Below are positions 18,043-27,074 of a stretch of 64,000 bases of DNA, piece by piece. Made by a program: the position numbers and the translations under genes. Position 1 is the stretch's first letter; every line of letters starts with the position of its first letter. The stretch is from Ferrigenium straubiae (lineage in GTDB: Bacteria; Pseudomonadota; Gammaproteobacteria; Burkholderiales; Gallionellaceae): assembly GCA_019449655.1 (NCBI GenBank), contig JAHQXD010000003.1, positions 294,752 through 358,751 on the forward strand. The letters are read 5' to 3'. A model generated the notes under the pieces. That model saw only the letters and a list, made by a program, of their open reading frames with translations, had not been told where the DNA came from and ran no database searches.

Positions 18043-18452
18043 TTCTTCTCCTCGCGCGCAACCGGCTTGCCGGATTGCGCCTCACCCGCCGGCGGCGGCA
18101 ACTTCATTTTCGCTCCGTGCTTGCCGGAAATTTTTACGCCGGGAAACAAGGTCAGCACCTGCAGCCCCTGTGCACCGCGCAATACTACGCTGCCTTCACG
18201 CACTTCAATCAGTTTTGCATCGCCATGTTTTCCGCCCAATTCGACGGTTTCTCCGTCGATGATCGCCGCCCGGCGCGTCTTGGAAATGATGATGGATTGC
18301 AGGCCTGCCGGGGCGGGCGCCGCTGCCACACCGCTTGCGGCAACCGGCGCGGCGATGCTCGCCGGAGGGCGCGTCGGGTCGGGCAGTTCTTCGGCGATCG
18401 CCGGCGCCGAAAACAGCGCCGCCGCCATCAGGCATGTCAAACGGTCAGCCAT
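18039..18452 (-). CDS. mshK: MSHA biogenesis protein MshK (PilP-like)
   Basis: A 137-residue periplasmic protein with a signal peptide ending near PAIAEE. The mature part starts LPDPTRPPA, typical of MshK/PilP/GspC-like proteins that bridge the inner-membrane alignment complex to the secretin. A small beta domain follows (SIIISKTRRAAIIDGETVEL), with an HR-region-like core. The tail is lysine-rich. It overlaps mshJ by 16 bases upstream and mshL by 4 bases downstream. Assignment rests mainly on position and the LPDPTRPP motif. Confidence 0.78.
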   Translation of the reverse strand: MADRLTCLMAAALFSAPAIAEELPDPTRPPASIAAPVAASGVAAAPAPAGLQSIIISKTRRAAIIDGETVELGGKHGDAKLIEVREGSVVLRGAQGLQVLTLFPGVKISGKHGAKMKLPPPAGEAQSGKPVAREEKK

Positions 18453-19123
18453 GTCTTGTCCAGGCTCAGGGTATACAGGGTCAGAGTCAGCACCGCCTCG
18501 GGATATTTATCCACGTTCAGGCTGATCTCCCCCCAGAACATCTGCGCCGGCATCTTCTCCAGCGCGGTGAGATAGCGCAACATATCCATGTACCCCCCGC
18601 GTACGGTGATCCGCATGCCATGCTTGAATATCTGTTTTTGCGCATTCGGCTGCTTTTGCCCGGCCGGCGATTCCGCGGCGGGTGTCTGGGATTTTTCGAC
18701 CAGCGGGCTGGCGGGCAAGGTTTTCAGTTCGATCAGTTGCAGCTTGTCGTTTTTATTCAGCACCTGCTCCAGCAACCCGGCCATCTTGTCCGGCTCGACC
18801 AGCCGGTCGCGGCGGCTTTGCAAGTAGCCTTCCTGTTCCTGCAATTGCCGCTTGAGCTGCGCCAGCCGGACGCGCAGCGGTGAATGTTCATCGTCGCGCC
18901 GAGCCTGCAGCACTACCTGCAACTGCGCCTGCAACTCCTTCGTTTTCTCCTGCTGCTGCACCACCTGCGCCGACAACGTTTTTTGCCTTGCCTGCAAGGG
19001 GTCCAGCAACATGGTATTGGCCAGCGCGGCCACCACGAATGCCGCCGCGAGGAAAATCATCGCACGTTCGCGCAACGACATGCCGTCAATCTTGCCGCAC
19101 GCCATTCCCCAGTAACGCTTCAT
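18437..19123 (-). CDS. mshJ: MSHA biogenesis protein MshJ (PilO-like)
   Basis: A 228-residue bitopic inner-membrane protein: one membrane segment at about residues 22-42 (AMIFLAAAFVVAALANTML), a coiled-coil of about 70 residues rich in Gln/Lys/Glu, and a C-terminal ferredoxin-like domain. With the PilM- and PilN-like partners upstream it forms the alignment subcomplex of the pilus machine. The start overlaps the mshI2 stop by 4 bases. The symbol follows Vibrio naming and position. Confidence 0.82.
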   Translation of the reverse strand: MKRYWGMACGKIDGMSLRERAMIFLAAAFVVAALANTMLLDPLQARQKTLSAQVVQQQEKTKELQAQLQVVLQARRDDEHSPLRVRLAQLKRQLQEQEGYLQSRRDRLVEPDKMAGLLEQVLNKNDKLQLIELKTLPASPLVEKSQTPAAESPAGQKQPNAQKQIFKHGMRITVRGGYMDMLRYLTALEKMPAQMFWGEISLNVDKYPEAVLTLTLYTLSLDKTWLTV

Positions 19124-19746
19124 TTCCTGGCCTCGCCTTCCGGGCCGGAGTGCAGGGTGAATTCGACATAGCGCGGAATTGCCCCCTGGCCTTCCACCTT
19201 CGGCTGCCGCATTTGCAGCGTGGCGAAAGTCCTGCCGCGCATGACGCTCTCCTTGCTCAGGCGCTGGATATAGGCAGGCAGCAGCTCGGGGTTGAGCACT
19301 GCGCCGCTCAGGCTGATTTGCGCCGCGTCACCGGTTATGCTGAAGCCGGTCAGCCACAGCCCTTCCGCCACCTGGCGCGAGAAGGCGCGCATGTATTCCG
19401 AATAGCCGCCGGTGTTGCCTATCGCGCCGGACTTGATGACTTCAAGCAGCTCGGCCTGCTCGGCAAGCTGCTTTTCCAGCCGCCGCACCTCTTCCTGCAA
19501 TGCCTGGGCCGCCTGTTGCGGGGAAAATTCCGCAGTATGGCGCGCCAGCTGCGCCTGCTCCGCCTGGTAGCGTTTGGCGATTTCCCCGGTTTGCTTTTCG
19601 AGCTGGTCAACCTGATAAAGCGCATAGCCGTAAAAAGCCAGCGAGCCCGCCGCAACCAGAACCAATCCCTGCAGCATCGCCGGCAGCGAGAAATGCTTGC
19701 GCCGCCTCACGAAGGCCGGATTGAACAGGTTGATCTGCTGGCTCAT
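19120..19746 (-). CDS. MSHA alignment protein, PilN-like (MshI2)
   Basis: A 208-residue protein opening MSQQINLFNPAFVRRRKHFS, where INLFNP is the PilN signature that contacts the PilM-like partner. A membrane segment (about residues 24-44) is followed by a coiled-coil with many Glu, Gln and Ala residues, then a small C-terminal domain. It overlaps the PilM-like gene and mshJ by 4 bases each, so the subcomplex is translationally coupled. In some MSHA loci this is called MshI2, in others it is fused or unnamed, so no symbol is given. Confidence 0.85.
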   Translation of the reverse strand: MSQQINLFNPAFVRRRKHFSLPAMLQGLVLVAAGSLAFYGYALYQVDQLEKQTGEIAKRYQAEQAQLARHTAEFSPQQAAQALQEEVRRLEKQLAEQAELLEVIKSGAIGNTGGYSEYMRAFSRQVAEGLWLTGFSITGDAAQISLSGAVLNPELLPAYIQRLSKESVMRGRTFATLQMRQPKVEGQGAIPRYVEFTLHSGPEGEARK

Positions 19747-20699
19747 GGCGCACGCCCTTCGCGGCGCAAGGCCGCACCCAGCGCCGGCAAGGCGTATGCC
19801 GCAAATGTGCTGTCGGCCAGCGCCGGCACCGCGTCGATGTCCAGCGCCTGCGACAAGTCCAGTTTTGCCACTTCCGTGCTGATCATCGCAGACAAAAACT
19901 CCGCCAGCCCCGTGTTATCGGGTGCGCTCACCAGAATACGACTCACCGGCAGATGGTTGAATTGGCGATCGAAATAATCCAGCGAGCGCTGCAGTTCCAG
20001 TTCGACGCGATCGCGGCATTGTTCACGCAGGCTCTCGCTGGCATCCTGCAACTGCCCTGCGCTGATTTCGATACGCCGCGCCAGATACAACTCGCCGCCC
20101 GCAGTAAACGTCAGTAAGCCACCGTTGTCGTCGAAAGCCAGCAGGGCCAAGGCACGGTCTTCCTGTTCGAACAGCGCGGCGATGTTGCGCTGCGCCATTT
20201 CGGGAATATCGATCACGTCCAGCTTGATCTTCGCCTGCTCGAACAGCGCCATGCGCTTCTGGATGACGTCGTTGGCTGCGGCAACCGCATAGAGGGATTG
20301 CGCACGTTCCGGGCCAGACTTGGCGGAGGGAATCCGCAGCACGTCCACCGTTGCATCGTCGATGTGGTAACTCAGGCTGTCTTTGATTTTCCAGCGGATC
20401 GCCGTCTTCAGCTCCTCGTCGGGCACGTTGGGCGCCTCGATCAGCAGGATCTGATATTCGCCCGGAGCCAGCAGGGCGGTGAAATGATGACCGCCAAGAC
20501 CCGCGTCGTGCCGCAATTTTTCCAGTGCTGCTTCCGATATTGCGCCGGTCTCGTGATATTCGCAGCGCACCACTTGCGGCATCACCCCGGAAAACTTGAC
20601 CTTCGCGAGATAGACACCATGCGCGCCAAAGGCGATGGCGAGCCGGTCGCCGCCGAGGCTCTTGGGCCCGAGTAATGAAGAGATGCGCGGGATTTTCAT
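19743..20699 (-). CDS. mshI: MSHA biogenesis protein MshI (PilM-like)
   Basis: A 318-residue cytoplasmic protein related to PilM, with an actin-like fold. The N-terminal GDRLAIAFGAHGVYLAKVKF corresponds to the phosphate-1 strand, and APNVPDEELKTAIRWKIKD is the conserved segment of the MshI/PilM group. It lies at the head of the I-I2-J-K-L-M-N block and overlaps the PilN-like gene by 4 bases. About 127 bases separate it from mshQ upstream. Identity by family is good; no enzymatic motif is expected. Confidence 0.87.
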   Translation of the reverse strand: MKIPRISSLLGPKSLGGDRLAIAFGAHGVYLAKVKFSGVMPQVVRCEYHETGAISEAALEKLRHDAGLGGHHFTALLAPGEYQILLIEAPNVPDEELKTAIRWKIKDSLSYHIDDATVDVLRIPSAKSGPERAQSLYAVAAANDVIQKRMALFEQAKIKLDVIDIPEMAQRNIAALFEQEDRALALLAFDDNGGLLTFTAGGELYLARRIEISAGQLQDASESLREQCRDRVELELQRSLDYFDRQFNHLPVSRILVSAPDNTGLAEFLSAMISTEVAKLDLSQALDIDAVPALADSTFAAYALPALGAALRREGRAP

Positions 20700-20826
20700 A
20701 ATTGACGCGAACTTAGTTCAACAACCTATTGTTGTCAATAATTGTTTTTGGAGCAATGGATACCTAAAAATATTCCTGCTCCAGTCTCATAGCAGCTGCT
20801 TTCCAATCGCGTCCGGAACCTTTGCA

Positions 20827-23800
20827 TCAGTAGTAGACCTCACGCAGATAGATGAATTCGTTGCTGCCCTTGTACACGCCGAAGGTGGCGCGCGCCTTGT
20901 TGCTCGGATTGGTGCCCGCGCCATTACTGCCCGCCAGCAGATAATCCGGAGCGCTGACACTTACATCCACGCTGCCCGTTCCGCCACCGGTGGGCTTCGA
21001 TAGCTTGAACGCGAGAATGCCCGCCGTTATGGCTCCGCTTGCAGGCGTCGGCGTGGTCGTCCACGGGCAGCCAGTTTTGCATTGGTAGTTGGAAACTCCG
21101 ACTGTCAGGCTCGTGACGCTATCGGTGACGCTGGTCAGCCAGCTCGCACCGTCGTAATACTGCACAGTTGCTGCCATCGGCAACAGCAACAGCCCGGAAC
21201 CATGCGCACTGCCGATCTTGGTGCGCCCACTGACCACCTTGACTCCGCCCTCGACCGAGGAGGCTCCCCGCAACGAAGATACCCCGTCCGCGCCCGCGGG
21301 TTCATCCGCACGGACATAGATGTCGGTCGGTGCAGCAGGCGAGGCATTGAACACATAAGTTGGCACAGCTGTTACTTCGACCCCTGAAATGAATGCAGTC
21401 GATGTGATCGAATTGTTCGCCGACATGCCCGGACCCGGATTCGGCGTTGCACCACCTGGCGCATCCCACGCGGACAGCGTTACGGCCCTGGCAAATGCTC
21501 CCTGGTAATTTTGCGTGGTGCATATATCCGGCTCGATACCGGTGCAGGAGGCGGTATTGCGTGCCGACACCGTGACGCTGAACGGCTGTCCGGAATAGAC
21601 AAAACCGTTGAATGAAACGGGGCAGGTCAAACCGTTTGGACAGGGCATAGGTACGGTCGCCGTGGCAACCACTGCCGTGTCAAAGTGATCAGGAATGAAC
21701 CGCCCGACATTGCCGGTCGTCGTTCCTGCGACATCGCCCGTGCCGAGGTAGTCCGCATCCGTCACGCTCGGCGTGAGCGTGATGATGCCGGCCTCATTCC
21801 AGGTAAATGCCACGCCGGTCGCCACGCCGTTCGTGAAAGCACCGAACGCACCGCCGATGGCCGGGTTGTTGACTAAGCCCAGTCCCGCCGCCAGAGAGGG
21901 CGTCAGCTTCACACCTTCCGGCGCAACTTCCTTGCCGTAGTTCGGCGTCGCCGCACCAGCCACGGTGCAGGCCGCAGAAGCCGGAGAACAAGTCGTGGCG
22001 GTAACCGTCACACTGAACGCCTCGCCCGCCTTGACGAATTTCGCGCCTGCGGCATTTGCGGCGGCTGGGTTCGGCGTATTCGGTGCAGCAGTCTGCTGGA
22101 TGCCCGACAGCACGAACCCGCCCGGCTTGGCCACGAACTGGCCGCTTTTGCCGACCTGCGTCACAGCTGCGCTGTTGCGCATCCACAGTTCCACCATCCC
22201 GACATCGGCATAATTGAAAATGTAGGAAACCGCAGAAGATGGGCTGCCGGCATTGAAGGTGACCGTCACCGTTGCGGACCAGGCAGCAGGCATGCCACCG
22301 TTCGCCTGACAGAGGGGCAAAGCCAGCCCGGCAAAAACCGCCTGCACGCCGGCATTCGCCACCGGATCGTGGCAGGTCAGGCCGAACTGCATGTTTGTTG
22401 TTCTCTGCTGGGACGCATGCAAGCGGGTTGGGATGCCGGCGGCACTCACCGCCGTGATATAGACCCCCACCAGATCCTGGCCGGCGACCTGCGGCAACCA
22501 TGTCACCGGGGCACAGGTTTGCAGTGCGTTTCCGAACGCGCGGTTGTGGACGCAAGGACTGTTGGTGAATACAAAACTCGGCACCGTGAAATCGAGGGTG
22601 TACACCTCGCCGGTGAAGTTGCCGTTGCCCGCGCCCGCCCCGCCAAGCGGGTTGTTCGCCGTATCGACGATCGAATCGTCGTCGACCAGATTGAGCCCCA
22701 GCGTGCCGTTGCCGGTGCCAGTGCTCGCCGTGACGACCCAGGCCGCACCGCTGCCCGTCACCGACGCAATGGCGCCCCCGCCCGCCCCGCTCGCCCAGAC
22801 CAGCGCGAAATCAGCCGCATCTACGCCGGTCACGCTCTCGCTGAACGTCACGTTCCAGGAAACGCTCGCCAAGGCGGTTGGCGTCGGATCGGCGCGCGTG
22901 ATGGACAACACGGCCGGCAAGCTCCTGTTGATGCTGTACACCTGCCCGGTGAACGGCAGATTGGTCATCGCAAGGCTGACGCCGGTATCGTTGACCATGT
23001 CCAGCCCCAGCGTGCCGTCGCCCGTGCCGGTGCTCGCGGTAACCGTCCAGACAGTGCTGCTGCCGGCGATGGAGGTGATTGCCGGCGCACCGCCCAGGCC
23101 AGTATTGACGAGTGCAAAGTTGCCGCTGCTCACCCCGGTCACGCTCCTGCTGAAGGTGACCGTCCATGAAACGCTGGCGGCAGTGGTCGGATTGGCGTCG
23201 GCCAGATTGATCGAAACGACGGCAGGCGCGGGACAGCTATGCGCGACCGTCACCCCGCCGTTGGAGGTCAGCGTGTAATCGACCGGACAGGTTGGAGTCA
23301 GGGTAGCCGTGCCGATGATCGCACTCGTCACCGTCACATTCCGCGCCAAAGTAATTCCCCCGGTATTGCTGACCGTCAGATTGGCAAAACCCAGAGGTCC
23401 CGTGCCGGATATGGTTTGCACCGCTGCGCCGCCGTTGAGCGTGACCACACCCGTCCCGGCGGTAAAGATGCCGCTCTGGTCAAAATTCCCTGCCACGCTC
23501 AGGGCATTCGCACCGTTCGAGAAAGTAGCGCCCACGCCGATGCTGAAGTTGCCCGCCACGGTCGTTGCGCCTGCAAGCGACTTCGTCCCGGCATTGCTCA
23601 ATGCAAGGTGGTGATAGGTCGTGGTTTTGATCGTCTGCGCCGCACCGCTGTAGTTGACGGTATTGCCCACCGCATTGGCGGTCAATCCGGTAATGGTGGA
23701 CGTGCCACCGATATTCAATGTGCTCGTGGCACTGTTAGTCAAGTTCCCGGTTCCCGCAAGCGCCGTGGCGACAGTCAGAGCGAAGCAATTATTGGTCAGC

Positions 23801-24462
23801 ACCGCTGGCGAAGTGACGGTAAGGCTCGGGATCGCCAGGGCAGTCGCGCAATTGAGCGTCTGCGCGGCAGTCGTGTTGAACGTATAGATTCCGGTGCCGG
23901 CAGTAAAGGTTGCGCCGTTGTGGGTGAGACCGCCCTGCAGCGTCACCGCCTCGTTTCCCGAGTTGTTCCACACGCCACCCGCACCGACCGTCACTGCCCC
24001 GGTGAAGGTCTTGGTTCCGGTAGCCGTGGTGATAGCAAGCGTGCCGCTGACGCTCGTCGTACCGGCGACGCTGAGGGTATTTCGTGAGGTTAAAGTGCCG
24101 GCGACATTGAGTCCACCGGTGCCGATGGCCAGAGTCCGGTTTGTCGCCTGGGTCAGCGTGCCGCCTGTTTGGATGCTCAGGCTCAGGGCGCTGGAGTTTG
24201 CGTTGGTCGTGATGGTGTGGCCGGTGCAGATCGTGACGTCGTCGGCCGCAGTTGGCGCGGCAAGACTGGCCGCTCCGCCGCAGGCGGCATCGCTCCAGGT
24301 GCTCACGGTACTCCAGCCGGCGCTCGCACGGCTGTACTTGGCGACAGCCATCGCCTCCCCGCTCCATGTCGCCAGTCCGGCAAGCGGAAGCAACAGGACG
24401 GCGGCCCTTGCAAGGGCGCGGAGGCCTTCTCCCGACACGTCGAACCGGAGCAGCGCCGCCAT
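20827..24462 (-). CDS. mshQ: MshQ-like giant surface protein with DUF6701 region
   Basis: A predicted secreted protein of 1211 residues. After a signal peptide (to about residue 38, ending near GEAMA), residues 40-400 are Gly/Thr/Asn/Ser-rich beta repeats opening YSRASAGWSTVSTWSDAACG, as in beta-helix adhesins. Two tandem Ig-like units follow (about 415-510 and 516-625), each with SVSWTVTFS-type and VTASTGTG motifs and ending FTGQVYS or FTGEVYT. The last 580 residues resemble the DUF6701 region of MshQ, with paired cysteines. The start at 24462 follows GGGGAGG at eight bases. It is the fifth and last gene after the pilins mshC-D-O-P. Role: probable adhesin or pilus-associated surface protein. 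Confidence 0.85.
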   Translation of the reverse strand: MAALLRFDVSGEGLRALARAAVLLLPLAGLATWSGEAMAVAKYSRASAGWSTVSTWSDAACGGAASLAAPTAADDVTICTGHTITTNANSSALSLSIQTGGTLTQATNRTLAIGTGGLNVAGTLTSRNTLSVAGTTSVSGTLAITTATGTKTFTGAVTVGAGGVWNNSGNEAVTLQGGLTHNGATFTAGTGIYTFNTTAAQTLNCATALAIPSLTVTSPAVLTNNCFALTVATALAGTGNLTNSATSTLNIGGTSTITGLTANAVGNTVNYSGAAQTIKTTTYHHLALSNAGTKSLAGATTVAGNFSIGVGATFSNGANALSVAGNFDQSGIFTAGTGVVTLNGGAAVQTISGTGPLGFANLTVSNTGGITLARNVTVTSAIIGTATLTPTCPVDYTLTSNGGVTVAHSCPAPAVVSINLADANPTTAASVSWTVTFSRSVTGVSSGNFALVNTGLGGAPAITSIAGSSTVWTVTASTGTGDGTLGLDMVNDTGVSLAMTNLPFTGQVYSINRSLPAVLSITRADPTPTALASVSWNVTFSESVTGVDAADFALVWASGAGGGAIASVTGSGAAWVVTASTGTGNGTLGLNLVDDDSIVDTANNPLGGAGAGNGNFTGEVYTLDFTVPSFVFTNSPCVHNRAFGNALQTCAPVTWLPQVAGQDLVGVYITAVSAAGIPTRLHASQQRTTNMQFGLTCHDPVANAGVQAVFAGLALPLCQANGGMPAAWSATVTVTFNAGSPSSAVSYIFNYADVGMVELWMRNSAAVTQVGKSGQFVAKPGGFVLSGIQQTAAPNTPNPAAANAAGAKFVKAGEAFSVTVTATTCSPASAACTVAGAATPNYGKEVAPEGVKLTPSLAAGLGLVNNPAIGGAFGAFTNGVATGVAFTWNEAGIITLTPSVTDADYLGTGDVAGTTTGNVGRFIPDHFDTAVVATATVPMPCPNGLTCPVSFNGFVYSGQPFSVTVSARNTASCTGIEPDICTTQNYQGAFARAVTLSAWDAPGGATPNPGPGMSANNSITSTAFISGVEVTAVPTYVFNASPAAPTDIYVRADEPAGADGVSSLRGASSVEGGVKVVSGRTKIGSAHGSGLLLLPMAATVQYYDGASWLTSVTDSVTSLTVGVSNYQCKTGCPWTTTPTPASGAITAGILAFKLSKPTGGGTGSVDVSVSAPDYLLAGSNGAGTNPSNKARATFGVYKGSNEFIYLREVYY

Positions 24463-24514
24463 CAGTCCTGCCTCCCCTGTTTCATCTTGCTCATATCCGT
24501 CCCGCACCGGGTTC

Positions 24515-24955
24515 TCATTGCGCGATTGTAACGGTCATCTGCCGCTCGACGTAATCCGGCATCGCCACCGCGCCCTGCGTCGCCGTGGAGGTCAACTGGT
24601 AAATCGTCACCGTTGCACTCGCCTCGCTGTGCGGGGAGCTTACGCATTGCACGTTGACGTTAAACCCCGCCAGGGTATTGGGCAAAGGAGCAATCACCTG
24701 GGAGGCTGCCCCGCCGCGGCAAGTGGCGGCAAACCCGCCTGCCACGGCGGAATTCGGCAACACCTGGTACGCCCCCCACTCGATCCCCGCCCGTGCCGCG
24801 TGATACGCCCGCGTGCCCATCACGTCCAGCGCGGCGCTCTGCTGTTGCGTGGTGGAAAGCGTGACCGCAAACACGCCGAGTGCGGCGATCACCACCAGCA
24901 GGAAGATGGCGGTGACCAGACTGAAGCCGCGTTGCATGTTTTGCATCGTTTTCAT
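24515..24955 (-). CDS. mshP: MSHA biogenesis protein MshP (PilX-like minor pilin)
   Basis: A 146-residue prepilin-like protein: MKTMQNMQRGFSLVTAIFLL has the Gly-Phe cleavage site but lacks the usual Glu5 (V instead), as in PilX/MshP proteins. The N-terminal helix is followed by TQQQSAALDVMGTRAYHAAR and AGIEWGAYQ, the hallmark of this group. It probably caps or primes the pilus. It overlaps mshO by 4 bases and precedes mshQ by about 50 bases. Confidence 0.88.
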   Translation of the reverse strand: MKTMQNMQRGFSLVTAIFLLVVIAALGVFAVTLSTTQQQSAALDVMGTRAYHAARAGIEWGAYQVLPNSAVAGGFAATCRGGAASQVIAPLPNTLAGFNVNVQCVSSPHSEASATVTIYQLTSTATQGAVAMPDYVERQMTVTIAQ

Positions 24956-25860
24956 GGCACGTTGCTCACATGAGTGGCACTGTACAGCGTGACGGTCTCG
25001 CCGTCCCTGGTTATGCCCAGATTCACTGTAACCAGCCCGAAACGCTGCGCGACCACGAATGCATCATAGGCGAAGCCGCAGGTGCTGACACTGGTCGCCA
25101 GCAAGGCATGAGATGCGCCGCTTAACGGGGTCGCCGCCACATCGTTCGGCTGCCCCGCTTGAATCGCATAACCCCAATAGCGCGTCAGCGCTCCGCCGGG
25201 TGTGCACGCGTAAGTCACCGGCTGGCCGACGATCTGGAAGCGATTGTAGGGGGAGCCGCCTGCTGGCAGGAAGGTGTGAGCCGCGAAGCTGATCTGGTCC
25301 TCGTTGGCATTCGCGGCGCTGTTCGTCACCCCCGTAATCACCGGCGCGCCGCCGCTTACCGCCGCGCAATACACGCTGGGGTTCAGGCTGCTGCAATCGT
25401 TGGCAGAGTTGTTGTACTGGTTATACACCACCAACCGCGAGGTACCGAGGGTGATCGCCCCGCCGCCTATCAGCGTGGTGCTCGCCGCTCCCGCCGCACC
25501 GGTCACCAGATCGCCCGTCGTGGTCAGCGTCGTGCAACCGCCCGCATTCAGGCAGTCGGCGGGCGCGGTCACACTGTTGTAGCGCCCGCCCGCTATTGTT
25601 TCCAGATATTCCAGATATATCGTGCCACCGCTGCTGGTCACACGCACGCTGTTCGGCAGCGCGGTGCGCAAGTCGCGGGCAATGCGGCGCAGCGCGGTGT
25701 CGGCGATGTCGGTCATGTCGGCGCGGCGCGCGACGTCGGTGTACTGCTGGATCGGCGCCCGGAGGAACATCGCGACGATGCCGCCGATGATGCCGGTGAT
25801 CGTAATCACCATGATCATCTCGACCAGCGTAAAACCTTCCTGTGGGCGCCACATCATCAT
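24952..25860 (-). CDS. mshO: MSHA minor pilin MshO
   Basis: A 302-residue type IV prepilin-like protein with a canonical class III signal: QEGFTLVEMIMVITITGIIG, cleaved between Gly and Phe with Glu5 present. QQYTDVARRADMTDIADTAL is typical of MshO. The globular domain is large and has several cysteine pairs. It overlaps both mshD and mshP by 4 bases. A large pseudopilin of this size is expected at the pilus tip, by analogy with GspK/PilW-type subunits. Confidence 0.88.
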   Translation of the reverse strand: MMMWRPQEGFTLVEMIMVITITGIIGGIVAMFLRAPIQQYTDVARRADMTDIADTALRRIARDLRTALPNSVRVTSSGGTIYLEYLETIAGGRYNSVTAPADCLNAGGCTTLTTTGDLVTGAAGAASTTLIGGGAITLGTSRLVVYNQYNNSANDCSSLNPSVYCAAVSGGAPVITGVTNSAANANEDQISFAAHTFLPAGGSPYNRFQIVGQPVTYACTPGGALTRYWGYAIQAGQPNDVAATPLSGASHALLATSVSTCGFAYDAFVVAQRFGLVTVNLGITRDGETVTLYSATHVSNVP

Positions 25861-26453
25861 ATCCTCGGCGAATAACGGGTACGGATGCCTTCGACGACCA
25901 CCGGCTGGCCGTCGGGGCCGGTGACGGTAACAGTAATGCGCAGCGCAAGATCGTCACTGGCCAGTCCCAGCGCCAGCCCTGCCCGCAATATATCCACCGC
26001 TGCCCGATAGTTCCCCAACCCGGCAATCGGGGTGGTGCATGTTGGCGTCGTATTGGTGATGTCACATATTCCCGAATTCATGACAAACCCGCCATAATCG
26101 GCCACGTTGTCAAACGGATTGGTCGCAGACCAGCGGTTCTCTGTTGCAGGCGTGGGGGTGGTTAGCGCAGCACCGCCCTTGTTTTGATCCATTCCCGCAG
26201 AACAGTCTGCCGCGCTGACTGCGCTCGCCGCATTCGCATCATCCGGATCGCAGAAGGTGAACGGCATCAGCACCACCTCTTCCAGCAGCGATTCGGCGAT
26301 CGACAGCGCCTGCTTGTGAACCAGCGGGTCGGCGCTGCCGCGCGTCGTCACGTTCATCACCAGCAGAATACCCGCCAGCGCGACGCCGACGATGACGATG
26401 AACAGGATCAGCTCGATCAGGCTGACGCCGCGCTGGTTATGGCGAGTGGACAT
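25857..26453 (-). CDS. mshD: MSHA minor pilin MshD
   Basis: A 198-residue prepilin. MSTRHNQRGVSLIELILFIV has a Gly-Val cleavage site and Glu5, and VHKQALSIAESLLEEVVLMP is the typical MshD helix end. The start at 26453 places this signal at the N-terminus; the longer frame is the shadow of mshC. It overlaps mshC by 17 bases and mshO by 4. Two cysteines in the C-terminal part could form a disulfide. Confidence 0.88.
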   Translation of the reverse strand: MSTRHNQRGVSLIELILFIVIVGVALAGILLVMNVTTRGSADPLVHKQALSIAESLLEEVVLMPFTFCDPDDANAASAVSAADCSAGMDQNKGGAALTTPTPATENRWSATNPFDNVADYGGFVMNSGICDITNTTPTCTTPIAGLGNYRAAVDILRAGLALGLASDDLALRITVTVTGPDGQPVVVEGIRTRYSPRI

Positions 26454-26931
26454 AGCCGGTCTCGGCCTCCACGACAATGGCATTCGTTGCGCCGGTGATG
26501 TTGATAGTCTGGGCAAGCGAAGGGCGACCCAAGGCATCAAAGCTGAAATTCGCCGGCACCGCAGTGAAAGTGGCGCCCGCCGATGCATTGATGACATAGC
26601 TCGCATCGCCAGTCGGAGAAACCAACGGCGTGCCGCAGGCGGCCGTTGCCCCTGTCGTCAGGGTGATGCGGTTGCCGGTGAACGCGGCACAGACGAAGCG
26701 CCGCTGCGCGATGGCGACCTTCTGCGCATAACGCAACGTGGCCTGCACCTGATCGGCGAAGCCGCGCGACTGGAATACGCTGGTCTCGAAAAAGCGCGGC
26801 GCGGCCACTGCCGCGAGGATGCCGACGATGACCATCGTCATGATCAGTTCGACCAGTGTGAAGCCGGATTGACGAAACCTGTGATCGGCGGCAAGCATCA
26901 TCGCCATAAATCTACTTGGCGCATCGGTCAT
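26437..26931 (-). CDS. mshC: MSHA minor pilin MshC
   Basis: A prepilin of up to 164 residues. QSGFTLVELIMTMVIVGIL gives a Gly-Phe cleavage site and Glu5; the leader is long (22 residues from the first ATG), and internal methionines at residues 9, 11 and 12 are alternative starts. ATLRYAQKVAIAQRRFVC is typical of the GspH/MshC group, with a cysteine pair in the globular domain. It follows mshA after a strong terminator-like hairpin, so it may be expressed at a lower level than the major pilin. Confidence 0.86.
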   Translation of the reverse strand: MTDAPSRFMAMMLAADHRFRQSGFTLVELIMTMVIVGILAAVAAPRFFETSVFQSRGFADQVQATLRYAQKVAIAQRRFVCAAFTGNRITLTTGATAACGTPLVSPTGDASYVINASAGATFTAVPANFSFDALGRPSLAQTINITGATNAIVVEAETGYVHSP

Positions 26932-26993
26932 ATGATCGGTCTTATCAGAAACTGGTGCAGGTTTTAGCGTAAACCCTGTTAGCCATACCCCGA

Positions 26994-27025
26994 AGAAAAA
27001 CGGGGGAGACTAATCTCCCCCGTTT
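26994..27025 (-). terminator. Intrinsic terminator after mshA
   Basis: A perfect 12-base-pair stem (AAACGGGGGAGA paired with TCTCCCCCGTTT, loop CTAA) followed on the minus strand by TTTTTCTTC. It lies about 50 bases beyond the mshA stop and before mshC, so it should end most transcripts at the major pilin and let some read through into the minor pilins. Confidence 0.85.
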
Positions 27026-27032
27026 CGTGCTG

Positions 27033-27066
27033 CACGATGGGTACGCAGGCTCAACCCATCCTACGC
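27033..27066. repeat. Palindromic dispersed repeat, family E, copy 2
   Basis: GATGGGTACGCAGG followed by CTCAACCCATCCTACG, just after the mshA stop and next to the terminator. It matches the bioB-bioF copy in its GTAGG-TGGGTT and GTACCCA arms when read on the minus strand. Confidence 0.5.
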
Positions 27067-27074
27067 AGGCTCGA

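Noticed and set aside
20710..20738. TTGACA followed 17 bases later by TAAGTT upstream of mshI
   Set aside because: The -10 matches only three of six bases and the start codon would follow the predicted transcription start by only a few bases.
22590..23220. Direct repeats in mshQ as a possible CRISPR
   Set aside because: The repeats are protein-level tandem Ig-like units with diverged DNA, not short identical repeats with unique spacers.
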